Position numbers and translations under genes: made by a program
Notes under the pieces: generated by a model
What the model saw: the letters and a program-made list of their open reading frames with translations, nothing else
The model's database searches: none
Told to the model about the DNA's origin: nothing
Assembly: GCA_963798865.1 (NCBI GenBank)
Contig: CAWCVZ010000004.1
Location: 1,302,001-1,366,000, forward strand
Source: RBG-16-34-14 sp963798865
GTDB lineage: Bacteria > Bacteroidota > Ignavibacteria > Ignavibacteriales > Ignavibacteriaceae
Reading direction: 5' to 3'
Length of the DNA: 64,000 nt
In this document: positions 26,391 through 36,440 of the stretch, one piece after another
How positions within the stretch are numbered: the stretch's first letter is position 1
Layout: the number at the start of each line of letters is the position of its first letter

Positions 26391-29174
26391 TCAACAAGAT
26401 ATTAACATTGCGGCTGGAAAACTTTTAAATAATGAACTGATACAAATTTTATTTCCTTCATCAATTAATTCTTCAGTAAAAATATTTCGGAATTTATAAT
26501 TGACGCCCGGAATTTCAATGTATGTATCCTCCCAGACTTTTTCCCCGACAGCAATTTCCTTATCCTTAACAAGCTCAGTACAGAAACGCGGAACAACAAC
26601 TATTGCCATTTTACCTTCATAACTTCTGGTAAAAGAAAATACATTTGTTTTTTTACTCCCCTTTGGCTCAAGTTTTTGATAAGATCCTTTTTGAAATAAT
26701 TCAATATTATTATTCCGTTCAGTGAGAGCTTTGTAAACCGTAAACATTTTAACTTTGCCATTCTCATAACCAGAAAGAAGAGAATTAATGAAATCAACAG
26801 CATTTTTTTCTGAATGACCTTTAATTTCGTTTAAATATTTTTCTCTTAACTTAAAATCAACAGAACGACGATTGTCGGGGTCAACAAGAGAGAAATCCCA
26901 TAATTCCGTTCCCTGGTAAAAATCAGGAATACCCGGAGATGCTGTTTTTAGTATAACCTGGGATAACGAATTAAAAACTCCAAAACGAGCAACCTTTTGC
27001 TGAAACGGCAGGAACTCTTTAAGAAAATTATTTGCCGGACTTTTCTCCAATAATTTTTCGGCAAAAAGTGTGTAAGCTTTTTCATATTCTTCATTAGGTA
27101 ATACCCAGCTTGAGTTTACACGACCTTCTCGTACAGATTTAATAAGATATTCCTTTATTCTTTTTATATAATTTTCATCATCATCAAATGGATAAGAACC
27201 GATTAAAGTCTGGTAAAGAAAATATTCATCATTCCTGGTTGGATAATTAAATTTGCTCAAAGAACTTTTCACTTCTTTATTAATTGTCATCCACTTTCTC
27301 AGATTATTTTCCCACTCGCCTGGAATTTCTGAAAGTACATTTACTCTTGCTCTAAAATCTTCACCTCTTTTAGTATCGTGGGTCGAGGTTGCATTGAGGC
27401 TATTCGGCCAATCTTTTTGCCTTTTCCTGTTAAATCTATGAAATTCTCTCCTGAGTATCCCAAATTTTTCAGGATTACTCCCAACTTCATTTAATGAAAT
27501 CAACCGGTTGAAAATGTAAAGTGTTGTATCTTCAAATCCTTTAGCCATTAAAGGGCCGGACAGCTGCTGAAATTTCATCACAAAATCAATTGCTGTTTTT
27601 CTTTCATCAATAGTAAAATGATCATTGAATTTTAGAAGCAGAATATTTTTTATGTAACCAAATTCATTTGAAAGCTGTGGATTTTCTTTTTCAGCCAAAG
27701 TAAAAACCTGCTCAATATATTTTTTATCAGCCGACGAAATTTTATTGCCGTTTATATAAGTTCTGTAAACCGGAAAGTAAACGAGTATTTCTTCTAATGC
27801 AGATTTTAATCCGTTCATTGTAAAATCAATTCCATGCCTGTCTTTACTGGATATTAATTCTATTATAAATGCAAGCTTTTCAACTTCACCTGCAAGACGG
27901 CTTTTAATCATCATTCTTTTATTAGAATAAACCAGCTGTTTATAGTTCCAGCTTGTTTTTAAAATTCTGTGATAAATATTATCAAAACGTTTTTCTTCAG
28001 CGCTGCTGCAGAAAATTCCATTCAGGTAATTCATAAAGTCATAACCGGTTGTTCCTTCAACAGGCCAGTCTTCCGGAAGATCTTCATTGAACTCTAAAAT
28101 TTTTTCAACTACTATATAATTATTTTTAGCTCTTTCTCTTAACCTGTTAAGATATTCCAATGGATTATACAAACCGTCAACGTGGTCAATCCTTAGACCA
28201 TTAATTTTTTCTTCTTTTAATAATTTTAAAACCAGTGAGTGTGTCCTGTTAAACGTATCAATGTTCTCCATCTTTAAAGAAATAAGATCATTTACATTAA
28301 AAAATCTCCTGTAGTTTACTTCTTCATTTGCTACCTTCCAGAAAGATAACCTGAAGTTTTGTTCAGAATGAATATTATCCAAAAGCATTATGCTTTCGGG
28401 AACTGCACTATTAACATTAAAAATTTTTAAGAGATCATTTATATAATCTTTTATTTCAGATCTTCCCTGATAAAGTTCCCACAAAAGCCCTTTAATAAAT
28501 TTTATCTGGTCATACATTTCATCAGAATCCGAAACTACCGCCAGAGATTTTACTACATAAAGAAGTCCCTGAAGTTTTATTAAATCAGGATCATTTTTAC
28601 CGAGCCTGTTTTTAAGCTGATCAAGATTGTAAGAAAGAATTTCAGAATAAGTAAAAATTTTAAGTGGAAGCCTGTTATTAAAATAGTTTAAACTAAATCC
28701 ATCCTCATCATAAGATAATTTAATCTCACCATCTTCAAGAGCTTTCCGGTAGAACTTTCCGAGAATTGGAACAAGCAGTCGTCCTTTAAGACTTGGATAA
28801 TAATGGTTCCAGTCAATATCAAAAAAATCATAATACTTCGAGTGCGTTCCATTTTCAAGAAGATCAACAAGCATTCTGTTCTGGTAACTATAAGACATAT
28901 GGTTCGGAACAATATCCTGAATCCACCCGAGATTATTTTTTTTCACTTCCTCTATTAGTGTATTAAAATCATAATCACTACCTAGTTCAGGGTTAAGCTG
29001 ATTGTGTTCAATTATATCGTAACCATGCATAGAACCGCTTTTTGCTTTAAAGATTGGTGAAGCATAAATATCCGAAATACCTAACGATGAAAGGTAAGGA
29101 ATAATTTTTTCCGCGTCGGAAAATTTAAATTCCCGGTTAAACTGAAGTCTGTATGTTGATTTCGGGATGTACAT
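26391..29174 (-). CDS. treY: Malto-oligosyltrehalose synthase
   Basis: Rearranges the reducing end of maltodextrins to an alpha-1,1 bond, the first step of the TreYZ trehalose route. 927 residues, GH13 family. N-terminal STYRLQF, YASPIFKAKSGSMHGYD and WIQDIVPNH are typical. Catalytic-region motifs NGLRIDHVDGL, YIVVEKIL and ATSTHDTKR are intact. The large central helical insert and the C-terminal PGIPDFYQGTE are normal. It starts 4 bases after treZ, so the two are one operon. Confidence 0.96.
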   Translation of the reverse strand: MYIPKSTYRLQFNREFKFSDAEKIIPYLSSLGISDIYASPIFKAKSGSMHGYDIIEHNQLNPELGSDYDFNTLIEEVKKNNLGWIQDIVPNHMSYSYQNRMLVDLLENGTHSKYYDFFDIDWNHYYPSLKGRLLVPILGKFYRKALEDGEIKLSYDEDGFSLNYFNNRLPLKIFTYSEILSYNLDQLKNRLGKNDPDLIKLQGLLYVVKSLAVVSDSDEMYDQIKFIKGLLWELYQGRSEIKDYINDLLKIFNVNSAVPESIMLLDNIHSEQNFRLSFWKVANEEVNYRRFFNVNDLISLKMENIDTFNRTHSLVLKLLKEEKINGLRIDHVDGLYNPLEYLNRLRERAKNNYIVVEKILEFNEDLPEDWPVEGTTGYDFMNYLNGIFCSSAEEKRFDNIYHRILKTSWNYKQLVYSNKRMMIKSRLAGEVEKLAFIIELISSKDRHGIDFTMNGLKSALEEILVYFPVYRTYINGNKISSADKKYIEQVFTLAEKENPQLSNEFGYIKNILLLKFNDHFTIDERKTAIDFVMKFQQLSGPLMAKGFEDTTLYIFNRLISLNEVGSNPEKFGILRREFHRFNRKRQKDWPNSLNATSTHDTKRGEDFRARVNVLSEIPGEWENNLRKWMTINKEVKSSLSKFNYPTRNDEYFLYQTLIGSYPFDDDENYIKRIKEYLIKSVREGRVNSSWVLPNEEYEKAYTLFAEKLLEKSPANNFLKEFLPFQQKVARFGVFNSLSQVILKTASPGIPDFYQGTELWDFSLVDPDNRRSVDFKLREKYLNEIKGHSEKNAVDFINSLLSGYENGKVKMFTVYKALTERNNNIELFQKGSYQKLEPKGSKKTNVFSFTRSYEGKMAIVVVPRFCTELVKDKEIAVGEKVWEDTYIEIPGVNYKFRNIFTEELIDEGNKICISSLFKSFPAAMLISC

Positions 29175-29178
29175 TTAT

Positions 29179-31005
29179 TTATAGTTTTTCTTCTTGTTTT
29201 CCGTAAAGTACAAAATTAAATTTTTGCAATACTATTTTTGATTTTCCTATGACTTCATTTGGTGCAACTTCTCCAGCTCCATTCCAGTTTTTGGAAGAGG
29301 AATCGAAGAGTTTTTTCCAATTATCTTTAAACGAAATTTCAATTTCAGAATTTTTCTCATCCAAATTAAAAAAGCTGTAAGTACTGTTTTGTGAGTTAAA
29401 TCTTTCTATAATAATAACCTTGTCATCATTAAGAGAACTCATATAAAAATCATCTCTTTTTTTGTTTTGAAATGAATTATTTGTTTTTTTTATTTCAATA
29501 ATTTTTTTGTAAAAATTAAGAAGAGTTTTATTCCTGCCGCTCTCTTTTAAATCCCAGTTAAGCCGGGATTTTAAAAATGTTTCCTCGCTTTGTGGATCAG
29601 GCAAATCATTTTGCCAGCCGAATGATTTAAATTCTTCTCTTCTTCCTTTTCGGATTCCTTCTATAAGCTTCTCATCACTGTGACTCACGAAATAAAGGAA
29701 AGGCGATTCTTCTGCATATTCTTCTCCCATAAAAAGCAAAGGTATGTAAGGTGAGAAAATCATTAATCCTGCAGCGAGTTTTAATTTTTCAAATTCAACT
29801 ATGCTGGAAAGCCTTTCTCCCAAAGCCCTGTTTCCAACCTGGTCATGATTCTGGATCGAGATTACAAACTGGTATGGTTTTGTTTTTTCCGCACTGCTGC
29901 CATGCTTTTTTTTCCTGTAGTTGGAATATTGACCTGAATAAACAAAAGTTTCAGCTAAAGCTTTTTTAATATGAAATGGTTTTCCAAAATCTTTGTAGTA
30001 GCCGCTGCTTTCATTCGTAAGATATGCATGAACAGAATGATGAAAATCATCACTCCATTGAGCATCAATATTATATCCTCCTACTTCAACGGGATTAATC
30101 ATTTTAACATCATTTAAATCACTCTCGGCAATTAAATATCTTTCTCTTCCATTTTGCACTGAGAATTCTCCAACTTTTTCTTTTAACTCCTGCAGAAAAT
30201 GTTTAACACTCATATCAAAAATAGAATGCACCGCATCAAGCCTTAAAGCATCAATGTGAAAATTCTTTAACCAGTAAAGAGCATTCTCAATAAAATAATT
30301 TCTAACATGATCTGAATATTCTCCATCAAAATTAATTGCATCACCCCAACCGCTTTTATAATGAGAAGTAAAGTAAGGACCGTATTGCGTCGTGTAATTT
30401 CCTTCCGGACCAAGATGATTGTAAACAACATCGAGCACGACACCAAGATTTTTTTTATGGCATTCATTTATTAATCTTTTAAAATCATCGCAGCTTCCGT
30501 AAGTATTTTGAACTGCAAAAGGATACACTCCATCATAGCCCCAATTTCTGCTACCGGGAAATTGTGCAACAGGCATTATCTCAATCATATTTATTCCAAG
30601 ATCAATAAGATATTCAAGCTTATCAATTAACGAATTAAAAGTTCCATGGCTGGTAAATGTTCCAACATGCAATTCATAAACGATCATCTGATCAAGAGCA
30701 ATTCCCTGCCAGCTTTTATCTTCCCACTTAAAAATATTATGATCAACAATTTGAGAAGCACCATGTACGCCCTCGGGTTGATAATTACTTGCCGGATCCG
30801 GTTTTTGATTGTCCCCATTAATGATAAAAAAATATTTAGCGCCAGGAGAAACTTCGGTACTTATTCTCCAATAATCCTGTTCATCTTTTTCCATTTGTAT
30901 TTTTAGTCCATCATCTTTCAACAGTAACTCCAATGATTTTGCAAATGGAGACCAGACTACAAATTCGCATTTACTATTTTCAGAATAATGAGATCCGATT
31001 TTCAT
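29179..31005 (-). CDS. treZ: Malto-oligosyltrehalose trehalohydrolase
   Basis: Releases trehalose from the TreY product. 608 residues, GH13. N-terminal CBM48-like beta domain (~1-95), then the barrel with YELHVGTFT, DVVYNHLG, the nucleophile region DALRLDAVHS, the acid in LIAESDLND and the transition-state stabiliser in IQNHDQVGNRA. C-terminal beta domain to the end. It lies directly upstream of treY and downstream of the treS-maltokinase genes, so two trehalose routes are clustered. Confidence 0.96.
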   Translation of the reverse strand: MKIGSHYSENSKCEFVVWSPFAKSLELLLKDDGLKIQMEKDEQDYWRISTEVSPGAKYFFIINGDNQKPDPASNYQPEGVHGASQIVDHNIFKWEDKSWQGIALDQMIVYELHVGTFTSHGTFNSLIDKLEYLIDLGINMIEIMPVAQFPGSRNWGYDGVYPFAVQNTYGSCDDFKRLINECHKKNLGVVLDVVYNHLGPEGNYTTQYGPYFTSHYKSGWGDAINFDGEYSDHVRNYFIENALYWLKNFHIDALRLDAVHSIFDMSVKHFLQELKEKVGEFSVQNGRERYLIAESDLNDVKMINPVEVGGYNIDAQWSDDFHHSVHAYLTNESSGYYKDFGKPFHIKKALAETFVYSGQYSNYRKKKHGSSAEKTKPYQFVISIQNHDQVGNRALGERLSSIVEFEKLKLAAGLMIFSPYIPLLFMGEEYAEESPFLYFVSHSDEKLIEGIRKGRREEFKSFGWQNDLPDPQSEETFLKSRLNWDLKESGRNKTLLNFYKKIIEIKKTNNSFQNKKRDDFYMSSLNDDKVIIIERFNSQNSTYSFFNLDEKNSEIEISFKDNWKKLFDSSSKNWNGAGEVAPNEVIGKSKIVLQKFNFVLYGKQEEKL

Positions 31006-31079
31006 TTAAAATTTCTTCGTTATTTTTTTAATCATTGTCAGTAAACAGGCTTGCAAAAGAGAGAAAATTTTTTTAATTA

Positions 31080-32219
31080 TTATTGAACAAATGGAATATG
31101 GTCAAATAGCTGATTAATCGCTTTCATTTTAATATTAACCCAATCTGCATTTATATTTAATCCATAGGAAAGATCAACAAGCGCTTTCTCAAAAAGGTAT
31201 ACAAGGATAAGGTAATCCATATCTTTTTTTTCAGCTTTGATGATTGTATTTTCTTTTTCGGAAGTTATTGTTTGAAAATATTTTGTTAAAATAATTCTGC
31301 TTATCGATAGCCACCATTGGTAAGCAAGAGCTTCAGCTTTTGAAATTTCTTCCGGCATAAAAGTTTGCTGGTGGACAAGCTTTTTATAAGTTAATGTATG
31401 TAGTGAAAAAATAAGAGTTGCTAAGTCCCTGACTGCTGTCCTCTTTAATCTTCTTTCACTAAAAGGAACGGAATGTTCTCCTTCAAAATTGGTTACTATA
31501 AAATCCTTACCGGTAAATAATATCTGCTTCAAATTATAATTTCCATGTATTCTTATCTTCCGGGCATCAATTTTTAGTTTTAAAATTCTTTCAATAAAAT
31601 TAAGCAGTTCACCCTCCCTGTTAAGTATTGCCTGAACAGTCAATCTCTCGTCTTCAGGCATAGAAGGCGATTTACTTTTCAATAACCGGAATGTGCTTTT
31701 AATATGAGATCTCATTGCCTGGTAAATTGATCGCTGGTAAAAAGCAGTAACGGGTTCAGGTTTAATTGTAGTTTCCTCTGAGGAACCTAAAGCAATGTGC
31801 ATTTCTCCCGTTCTTTGACCTAGCAAAGAGGTCATACCGGAAAAAATACTGGTCACAAATTCTTCAAACCTGCTTACTTTAAAATTGTCATCAAAAAGTG
31901 AAGTGATAAAATGTAACTCTTTTTTTTCATCCTTTTTTATAGAAAGATGATCGAAATAATTATCAAACGAATCCGAGAAAAATTTCCAGGCATCATCTTC
32001 GCTTCTTATATACTCAGTTAATATCCCGAGTGTCAGGGGTTCCGACCCATTACTAAAATATTTTATCAAACCTGTAATTGGAGTTACATTTGGAAAGTCC
32101 GCATTCTTTTTAAGAAAGCTTAATATCTCTTCTTCAGGATTAATTCCTTCCTCAATTTTTTTATAGAATTTTATTAATTGAGATTCATCAGCAATAAAAG
32201 AAATGGAATTTTTATCTTC
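31080..32219 (-). CDS. Maltokinase domain, split from TreS by a one-base frameshift
   Basis: Phosphorylates maltose with ATP to maltose-1-phosphate. The frame is open from 32219 (379 residues) although the first internal start-like codon is only at 32069. The upstream part reads SISFIADESQLIKFYKKIEEG, the hallmark N-terminus of maltokinase domains fused to TreS. It has no start codon of its own. Taking one A out of the A-run at 32220-32223 joins it in frame to TreS after residue 717, giving a fusion of about 1096 residues, the usual size of TreS-maltokinase fusions. The kinase region contains IHGNYNLKQILF and FEGEHSVPF. Confidence 0.82.
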   Translation of the reverse strand, partial: EDKNSISFIADESQLIKFYKKIEEGINPEEEILSFLKKNADFPNVTPITGLIKYFSNGSEPLTLGILTEYIRSEDDAWKFFSDSFDNYFDHLSIKKDEKKELHFITSLFDDNFKVSRFEEFVTSIFSGMTSLLGQRTGEMHIALGSSEETTIKPEPVTAFYQRSIYQAMRSHIKSTFRLLKSKSPSMPEDERLTVQAILNREGELLNFIERILKLKIDARKIRIHGNYNLKQILFTGKDFIVTNFEGEHSVPFSERRLKRTAVRDLATLIFSLHTLTYKKLVHQQTFMPEEISKAEALAYQWWLSISRIILTKYFQTITSEKENTIIKAEKKDMDYLILVYLFEKALVDLSYGLNINADWVNIKMKAINQLFDHIPFVQ

Positions 32220-34371
32220 TTTTAAAAATTCTTACATACGGATGTTTATTATTTTTTTCTTTATCTTTTTTGGATATTGTAATTCGTAATTCACCTTCAC
32301 CGCCCGGAACATTTTTTTTATTAATAAGATTTTTGATTAATTCTTTTCTTAGTTCATCATTGTAAAAACAATTTACAAGATAAAATTCCGCATCTTTATT
32401 TTTTAAAATGGCTATAACATCACCGCCAAAAGCATCCCTGATATTATAAGGAAGATTTTCACATATCCCGGCAAACAGAAAATAATATTCGGCAGGTTTA
32501 TGCAGATAATTAATCGTAATCATCAAAAGAATAATTTTTTCGGAAAGATAAATTTTATCGTTTATCAGTATGTCCTGAATTTTATCCTTTTCCAATGAGA
32601 CCAGCATTTGTTCAAGTGAAGAAATCAATTCATACTGGAGAAGCTCAATATTTTTTCCTTCAAAAATCTCCTGCCATTTTTTATTAAACTCAATAACAGG
32701 AATCTTTTTTTCTATTTGCGGATTTATTTTTTCTTTTTCAGTTATTAAAAACCAGTAGTAATCATAAGCACTTAAAGTAAGCATATAATAGAGATCGCCA
32801 ATAGGAGGAAATTCATTTCTGCTGAAAATTTCTATTGGTGTTTGCCCTTTATACTGAGAAAGATCCAGTTCAACAACCTGAGAAAACCTGGAAAGGTTAG
32901 CAACCACAAGAATTTTTTCGTTTTCATATTTACGAATGAATGCAAGCACTTTTGAATTTGCAGGTGAAAGAAATTCTATGGTTCCCCTTCCAAATGCTTT
33001 ATGCCTGTTCCTTGTAGAAATAGTTTTTTTCATCCACCATAAAAGAGATGAAGGATTCCTGTTTTGAACTTCGATATTTACAGTTTCATAATGATATTCC
33101 GGATCAATAATAACTGGCAAATAAAGTCTCTGAGGATTTGCAGAAGAAAATCCTGCATTCCTGTCTGCACTCCATTGCATTGGAGTTCTGACTCCGTGTC
33201 TGTCTCCAAGATAATAATTATCTCCCATTCCAATTTCATCGCCGTAATAAATTATTGGTGTACCGGGGAAAGAGAAGAGAAGAGTATTCAGCAGTTCAAT
33301 TTTTCTCCTGTTATTTTCAACAAGCGGAGCTAATCTTCTGCGTATACCAAGATTAATGCGGGCAGTTTTATCCTTAGCATAGTATCTATACATATAATCC
33401 CGTTCTTCATCTGTTACCATTTCAAGAGTCAGTTCATCATGATTCCGCAGGAACATTGCCCACTGGCAGTTTTCAGGAATATGCGGGGTCTGTTCTATAA
33501 TATCAATTATCGGAAATCTTGTTTCCATCTGAAGAGCCATATACATCCTCGGCATTATAGGGAAATGAAATGCCATCTGGCTTTCATCTCCATTTCCGAA
33601 ATATGCCACTGCATCTTCCGGCCACTGGTTTGCTTCTGCAAGTAAAATTTTATTTTCAAATTTATTTTGAACATAAGCATTCAGCTTTTTCAAAAACTGG
33701 TGAGTCTCGGGAAGATTTTCACAATTGGTACCTTCTTTTTCATACAGATATGGAACAGCATCGAGACGCAAACCATCAACTCCAAGTTCAAACCAATAAT
33801 CAACAACACGTAAAAGCTGCTTGTGCACTTCGGGGTTTTCAAAATTTAAATCGGGTTGATGTGAATAAAACCGGTGCCAGTAATATGCGTTTGCTACACT
33901 ATCCCAGCTCCAGTTTGAGGATTCAAAATCACTGAAAATAATTCTTGCCTCGGAATATTTAGTGGGGGTATCACTCCAAACATAAAAATCTCTTTCAGGT
34001 GAACCGGGCTTACTTTTGCGTGCTTTCTGAAACCATGTATGAAGATCGGAAGTATGGTTAAGAACTAACTCAGTAATTATTTTTATTCCTCTCCTATGGG
34101 ATTCTTTAATTAATTTCCTGAAGTCTTCAATTGTCCCGTAGTCAGGATTTATACTTAAATAATCTGCAATATCATAACCATCATCTTTCAAAGGAGATGG
34201 ATAAAAAGGAAGCAGCCAGATAATAGAAATACCAAGAGATTTTATATAATCCAGCTTTTCAGTAATACCTGCAATATCACCTTTGCCATCTGCATTACTA
34301 TCTCTGAACGCTTTTATATGAACCTGATAGATTACACCGTCTTTATACCAGTAATCAGTTGTTTTTTCCAT
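32212..34371 (-). CDS. treS: Trehalose synthase (maltose glucosylmutase), part of a broken fusion with maltokinase
   Basis: Interconverts maltose and trehalose. 719 residues. GH13_16 barrel at ~1-550: ELVLNHTSD, GVDGLRLDAVPYL (nucleophile), ILLAEANQWPE (acid) and FLRNHDEL. The C-terminal ~170 residues belong to the maltokinase-type linker and N-lobe. The protein stops two codons after an AAAA run, where the downstream maltokinase frame takes over. Either an indel, a pseudogenisation or a +1 slip at AAA-AGA would explain this. The treS part itself looks intact. Confidence 0.93.
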   Translation of the reverse strand: MEKTTDYWYKDGVIYQVHIKAFRDSNADGKGDIAGITEKLDYIKSLGISIIWLLPFYPSPLKDDGYDIADYLSINPDYGTIEDFRKLIKESHRRGIKIITELVLNHTSDLHTWFQKARKSKPGSPERDFYVWSDTPTKYSEARIIFSDFESSNWSWDSVANAYYWHRFYSHQPDLNFENPEVHKQLLRVVDYWFELGVDGLRLDAVPYLYEKEGTNCENLPETHQFLKKLNAYVQNKFENKILLAEANQWPEDAVAYFGNGDESQMAFHFPIMPRMYMALQMETRFPIIDIIEQTPHIPENCQWAMFLRNHDELTLEMVTDEERDYMYRYYAKDKTARINLGIRRRLAPLVENNRRKIELLNTLLFSFPGTPIIYYGDEIGMGDNYYLGDRHGVRTPMQWSADRNAGFSSANPQRLYLPVIIDPEYHYETVNIEVQNRNPSSLLWWMKKTISTRNRHKAFGRGTIEFLSPANSKVLAFIRKYENEKILVVANLSRFSQVVELDLSQYKGQTPIEIFSRNEFPPIGDLYYMLTLSAYDYYWFLITEKEKINPQIEKKIPVIEFNKKWQEIFEGKNIELLQYELISSLEQMLVSLEKDKIQDILINDKIYLSEKIILLMITINYLHKPAEYYFLFAGICENLPYNIRDAFGGDVIAILKNKDAEFYLVNCFYNDELRKELIKNLINKKNVPGGEGELRITISKKDKEKNNKHPYVRIFKRR

Positions 34372-34533
34372 AAACTTTTTATTGATTTCTTTTTTCCATT
34401 TATCAATTGCCGTTAAACTTATTCAAAACACATTACATATTACATGAGCCCATAGACTTAAACAAGAAAATATAAATTGTTTAATAAAAGAAAAAGAAAT
34501 CTTAAAAATAATTACAACAGGAGAGTATTGGAT

Positions 34534-35412
34534 TTATTTTGTTTGTTTAATTTTATTAAAAATATTTTTAATAAACTCCGGATTTGTTCCGCAGCATCCA
34601 CCAATAAAATCCGCACCTGAATTAATAATATCCGGGACATATTTACTAAAATCCTGCGGGGTCATTTTGTAAACAGCTTTTCCATGTACAAGTTCAGGTA
34701 TTCCCGCATTCGGTTTTATCCAGATTGGAAGATGAGTAGAACTCTTTAACTTCTTGCAAATATTTATAAAACCTTCTATTCCCTGCCCGCAATTTGCACC
34801 AATAATATCGGCACCGGCTTCAGTAAGCTCTTTGGCAATTTGTTCAGGGGAATTTCCCATAAAAGTAAATTCTTTATTTAACCCTGAATCAAACACCATT
34901 GAAACAACAACAGGTAAACCTGTTTCTCTTGCAGCCTTTAAAGCAATCTTTGCTTCTGTAAGATCAGACATAGTTTCTATAACAATTCCATCTGCCCCGG
35001 CTTTTTTTACTGTATCTATCTGCTCTCTAAACGCTTCATAAATTTCATCTTCAGTAACATCACCCATAATGATCATTTTTCCAACTGGTCCGACTGAAGC
35101 AAAAACCAAAGCTTTATCCCCGGCAGCTCTCTTTGAAATTGTTACACCGGTTTCATTTAACTCTTTAACTTTATCGGAAAATCCAAAATCATTTAGAGAT
35201 ATTTTATTACTTCTGAAAGTATTCGTTAAAATAATTCTGCTGCCGGCATCTATATAAGATTGTGCAACTTTTTCAACCAAAGCCTGGTTGATAATATTCC
35301 AGGTGTCGGGGCAATCACCAATTGGCAATCCGAGTTCCTGAAGCTGCGTTCCCCATGAACCATCTGTAATTACAGTCCCATTATTTAATAAGTCTGCTAT
35401 TATTTTTTTCAT
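34534..35412 (-). CDS. Homocysteine S-methyltransferase family protein (MetH N-terminal-type domain)
   Basis: 292 residues, a single TIM-barrel homocysteine-binding domain. The zinc ligands are C208 in GANCGQG and the Cys pair C273/C274 in GGCCGT. The N-terminus TDGSWGTQLQELG is typical. It transfers a methyl group to homocysteine. The donor may be a methyl-corrinoid or methylated compound. It starts 4 bases after a gene for a MetH activation-like domain, so the pair looks like separated pieces of cobalamin-dependent methionine synthase, with folate- and B12-binding domains encoded elsewhere. Confidence 0.88.
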   Translation of the reverse strand: MKKIIADLLNNGTVITDGSWGTQLQELGLPIGDCPDTWNIINQALVEKVAQSYIDAGSRIILTNTFRSNKISLNDFGFSDKVKELNETGVTISKRAAGDKALVFASVGPVGKMIIMGDVTEDEIYEAFREQIDTVKKAGADGIVIETMSDLTEAKIALKAARETGLPVVVSMVFDSGLNKEFTFMGNSPEQIAKELTEAGADIIGANCGQGIEGFINICKKLKSSTHLPIWIKPNAGIPELVHGKAVYKMTPQDFSKYVPDIINSGADFIGGCCGTNPEFIKNIFNKIKQTK

Positions 35413-35416
35413 AATA

Positions 35417-36289
35417 TTATCCGGAAATTAAGCCCATTATACCTGATGTTGATTTCTCAGGAAGCATTATATGTGAATCTGTAAGTCTGACACCAATATT
35501 TTTTTCAGGATTTAGCAATTTAAATATTTTTTCCTGATCAGTAATCGGCCAATCGCCATAACCGGGAGAAAGCCGTTTATAATTGTAATTTTTATTTGAA
35601 GAATTGTCATTCATAAAAAGATTAAGATCATTAGCAGCCATTTCCGCAGCACCGGAACCAATACCATTGAGCAGGTAAGCATCAAAAACATCTCCCTTCT
35701 CAGAAAGAATTTTAACTTTGTCATCAATTCCTGGTCCGATAGTAACAACGTAAACAATTATTTCCTTATTGATTAATTCACCGGGAGAAATTTCTTTATC
35801 ACTTTTAACTGAAGAATGAGTTGTGAAAATCTTTAATTTACTGCTGTTAAAATGAATTCCTGTACCGATTACACTCAAACCTTCGTTATCAGGTTCGATA
35901 CTAACAATTTTATAAACGGCTTTCGGTTTAATAAGATTAATATATTTTTTGAGAAGTTCTAAAATTTTTTCAAGAACATGGGCACTGGATTTTTTTTCGG
36001 ATAAAGGGTTAAACTTTAAGCTTGCGCCGACTTCCTTGTAAAAATATTTATAAATCTCAAAGTCATTATGTAATTCATCTTCATTCCAGGGATTGTCTCT
36101 CCATCTTTTTAATATATGTGAATATTCCTTAATTAAATTTTTATTACCCGATTCTTTTGCTTTTTCAATATCAGAAAATAATTTCCTGTTGTTCAAAAGA
36201 TTTTCTGTCAGTGGAATAAAATCTTCAGGGTTTATCCTGTAAATAAAAGGATCGGCAATCTTAATGTCTTGAGCAACCTGATTAAGCAT
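35417..36289 (-). CDS. Methionine synthase activation-domain-like protein
   Basis: 290 residues. The C-terminal half carries the MetH reactivation-domain pattern: RLSPGYGDWPITDQ followed by GVRLTDSHIMLPEKSTSGIMG. This domain binds S-adenosylmethionine and re-methylates cob(II)alamin after oxidation in MetH. The N-terminal ~100 residues are helical and unassigned. The directly following gene encodes the homocysteine-binding domain, supporting a split methionine synthase. The B12-binding core is not in this window. Confidence 0.83.
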   Translation of the reverse strand: MLNQVAQDIKIADPFIYRINPEDFIPLTENLLNNRKLFSDIEKAKESGNKNLIKEYSHILKRWRDNPWNEDELHNDFEIYKYFYKEVGASLKFNPLSEKKSSAHVLEKILELLKKYINLIKPKAVYKIVSIEPDNEGLSVIGTGIHFNSSKLKIFTTHSSVKSDKEISPGELINKEIIVYVVTIGPGIDDKVKILSEKGDVFDAYLLNGIGSGAAEMAANDLNLFMNDNSSNKNYNYKRLSPGYGDWPITDQEKIFKLLNPEKNIGVRLTDSHIMLPEKSTSGIMGLISG

Positions 36290-36440
36290 TAATATCTTTT
36301 TAATTCAATAAAAACAATTTCTCCGCAAGAAAATTAAATCTAAAATAGTAATAAGCCAACCCTATACCTTTATACCTTTATTCAGGTCTTGCCTTTATTT
36401 GGCAATATGGTTAAATAAGTACCTAACTTTAGAGGATTTT

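Noticed and set aside
32212..32230. A classical -1 programmed frameshift at TTTTTAAAA between treS and maltokinase
   Set aside because: The phase is wrong for a -1 slip; only a +1 shift would join the frames. An indel or a rarer +1 event is more likely.
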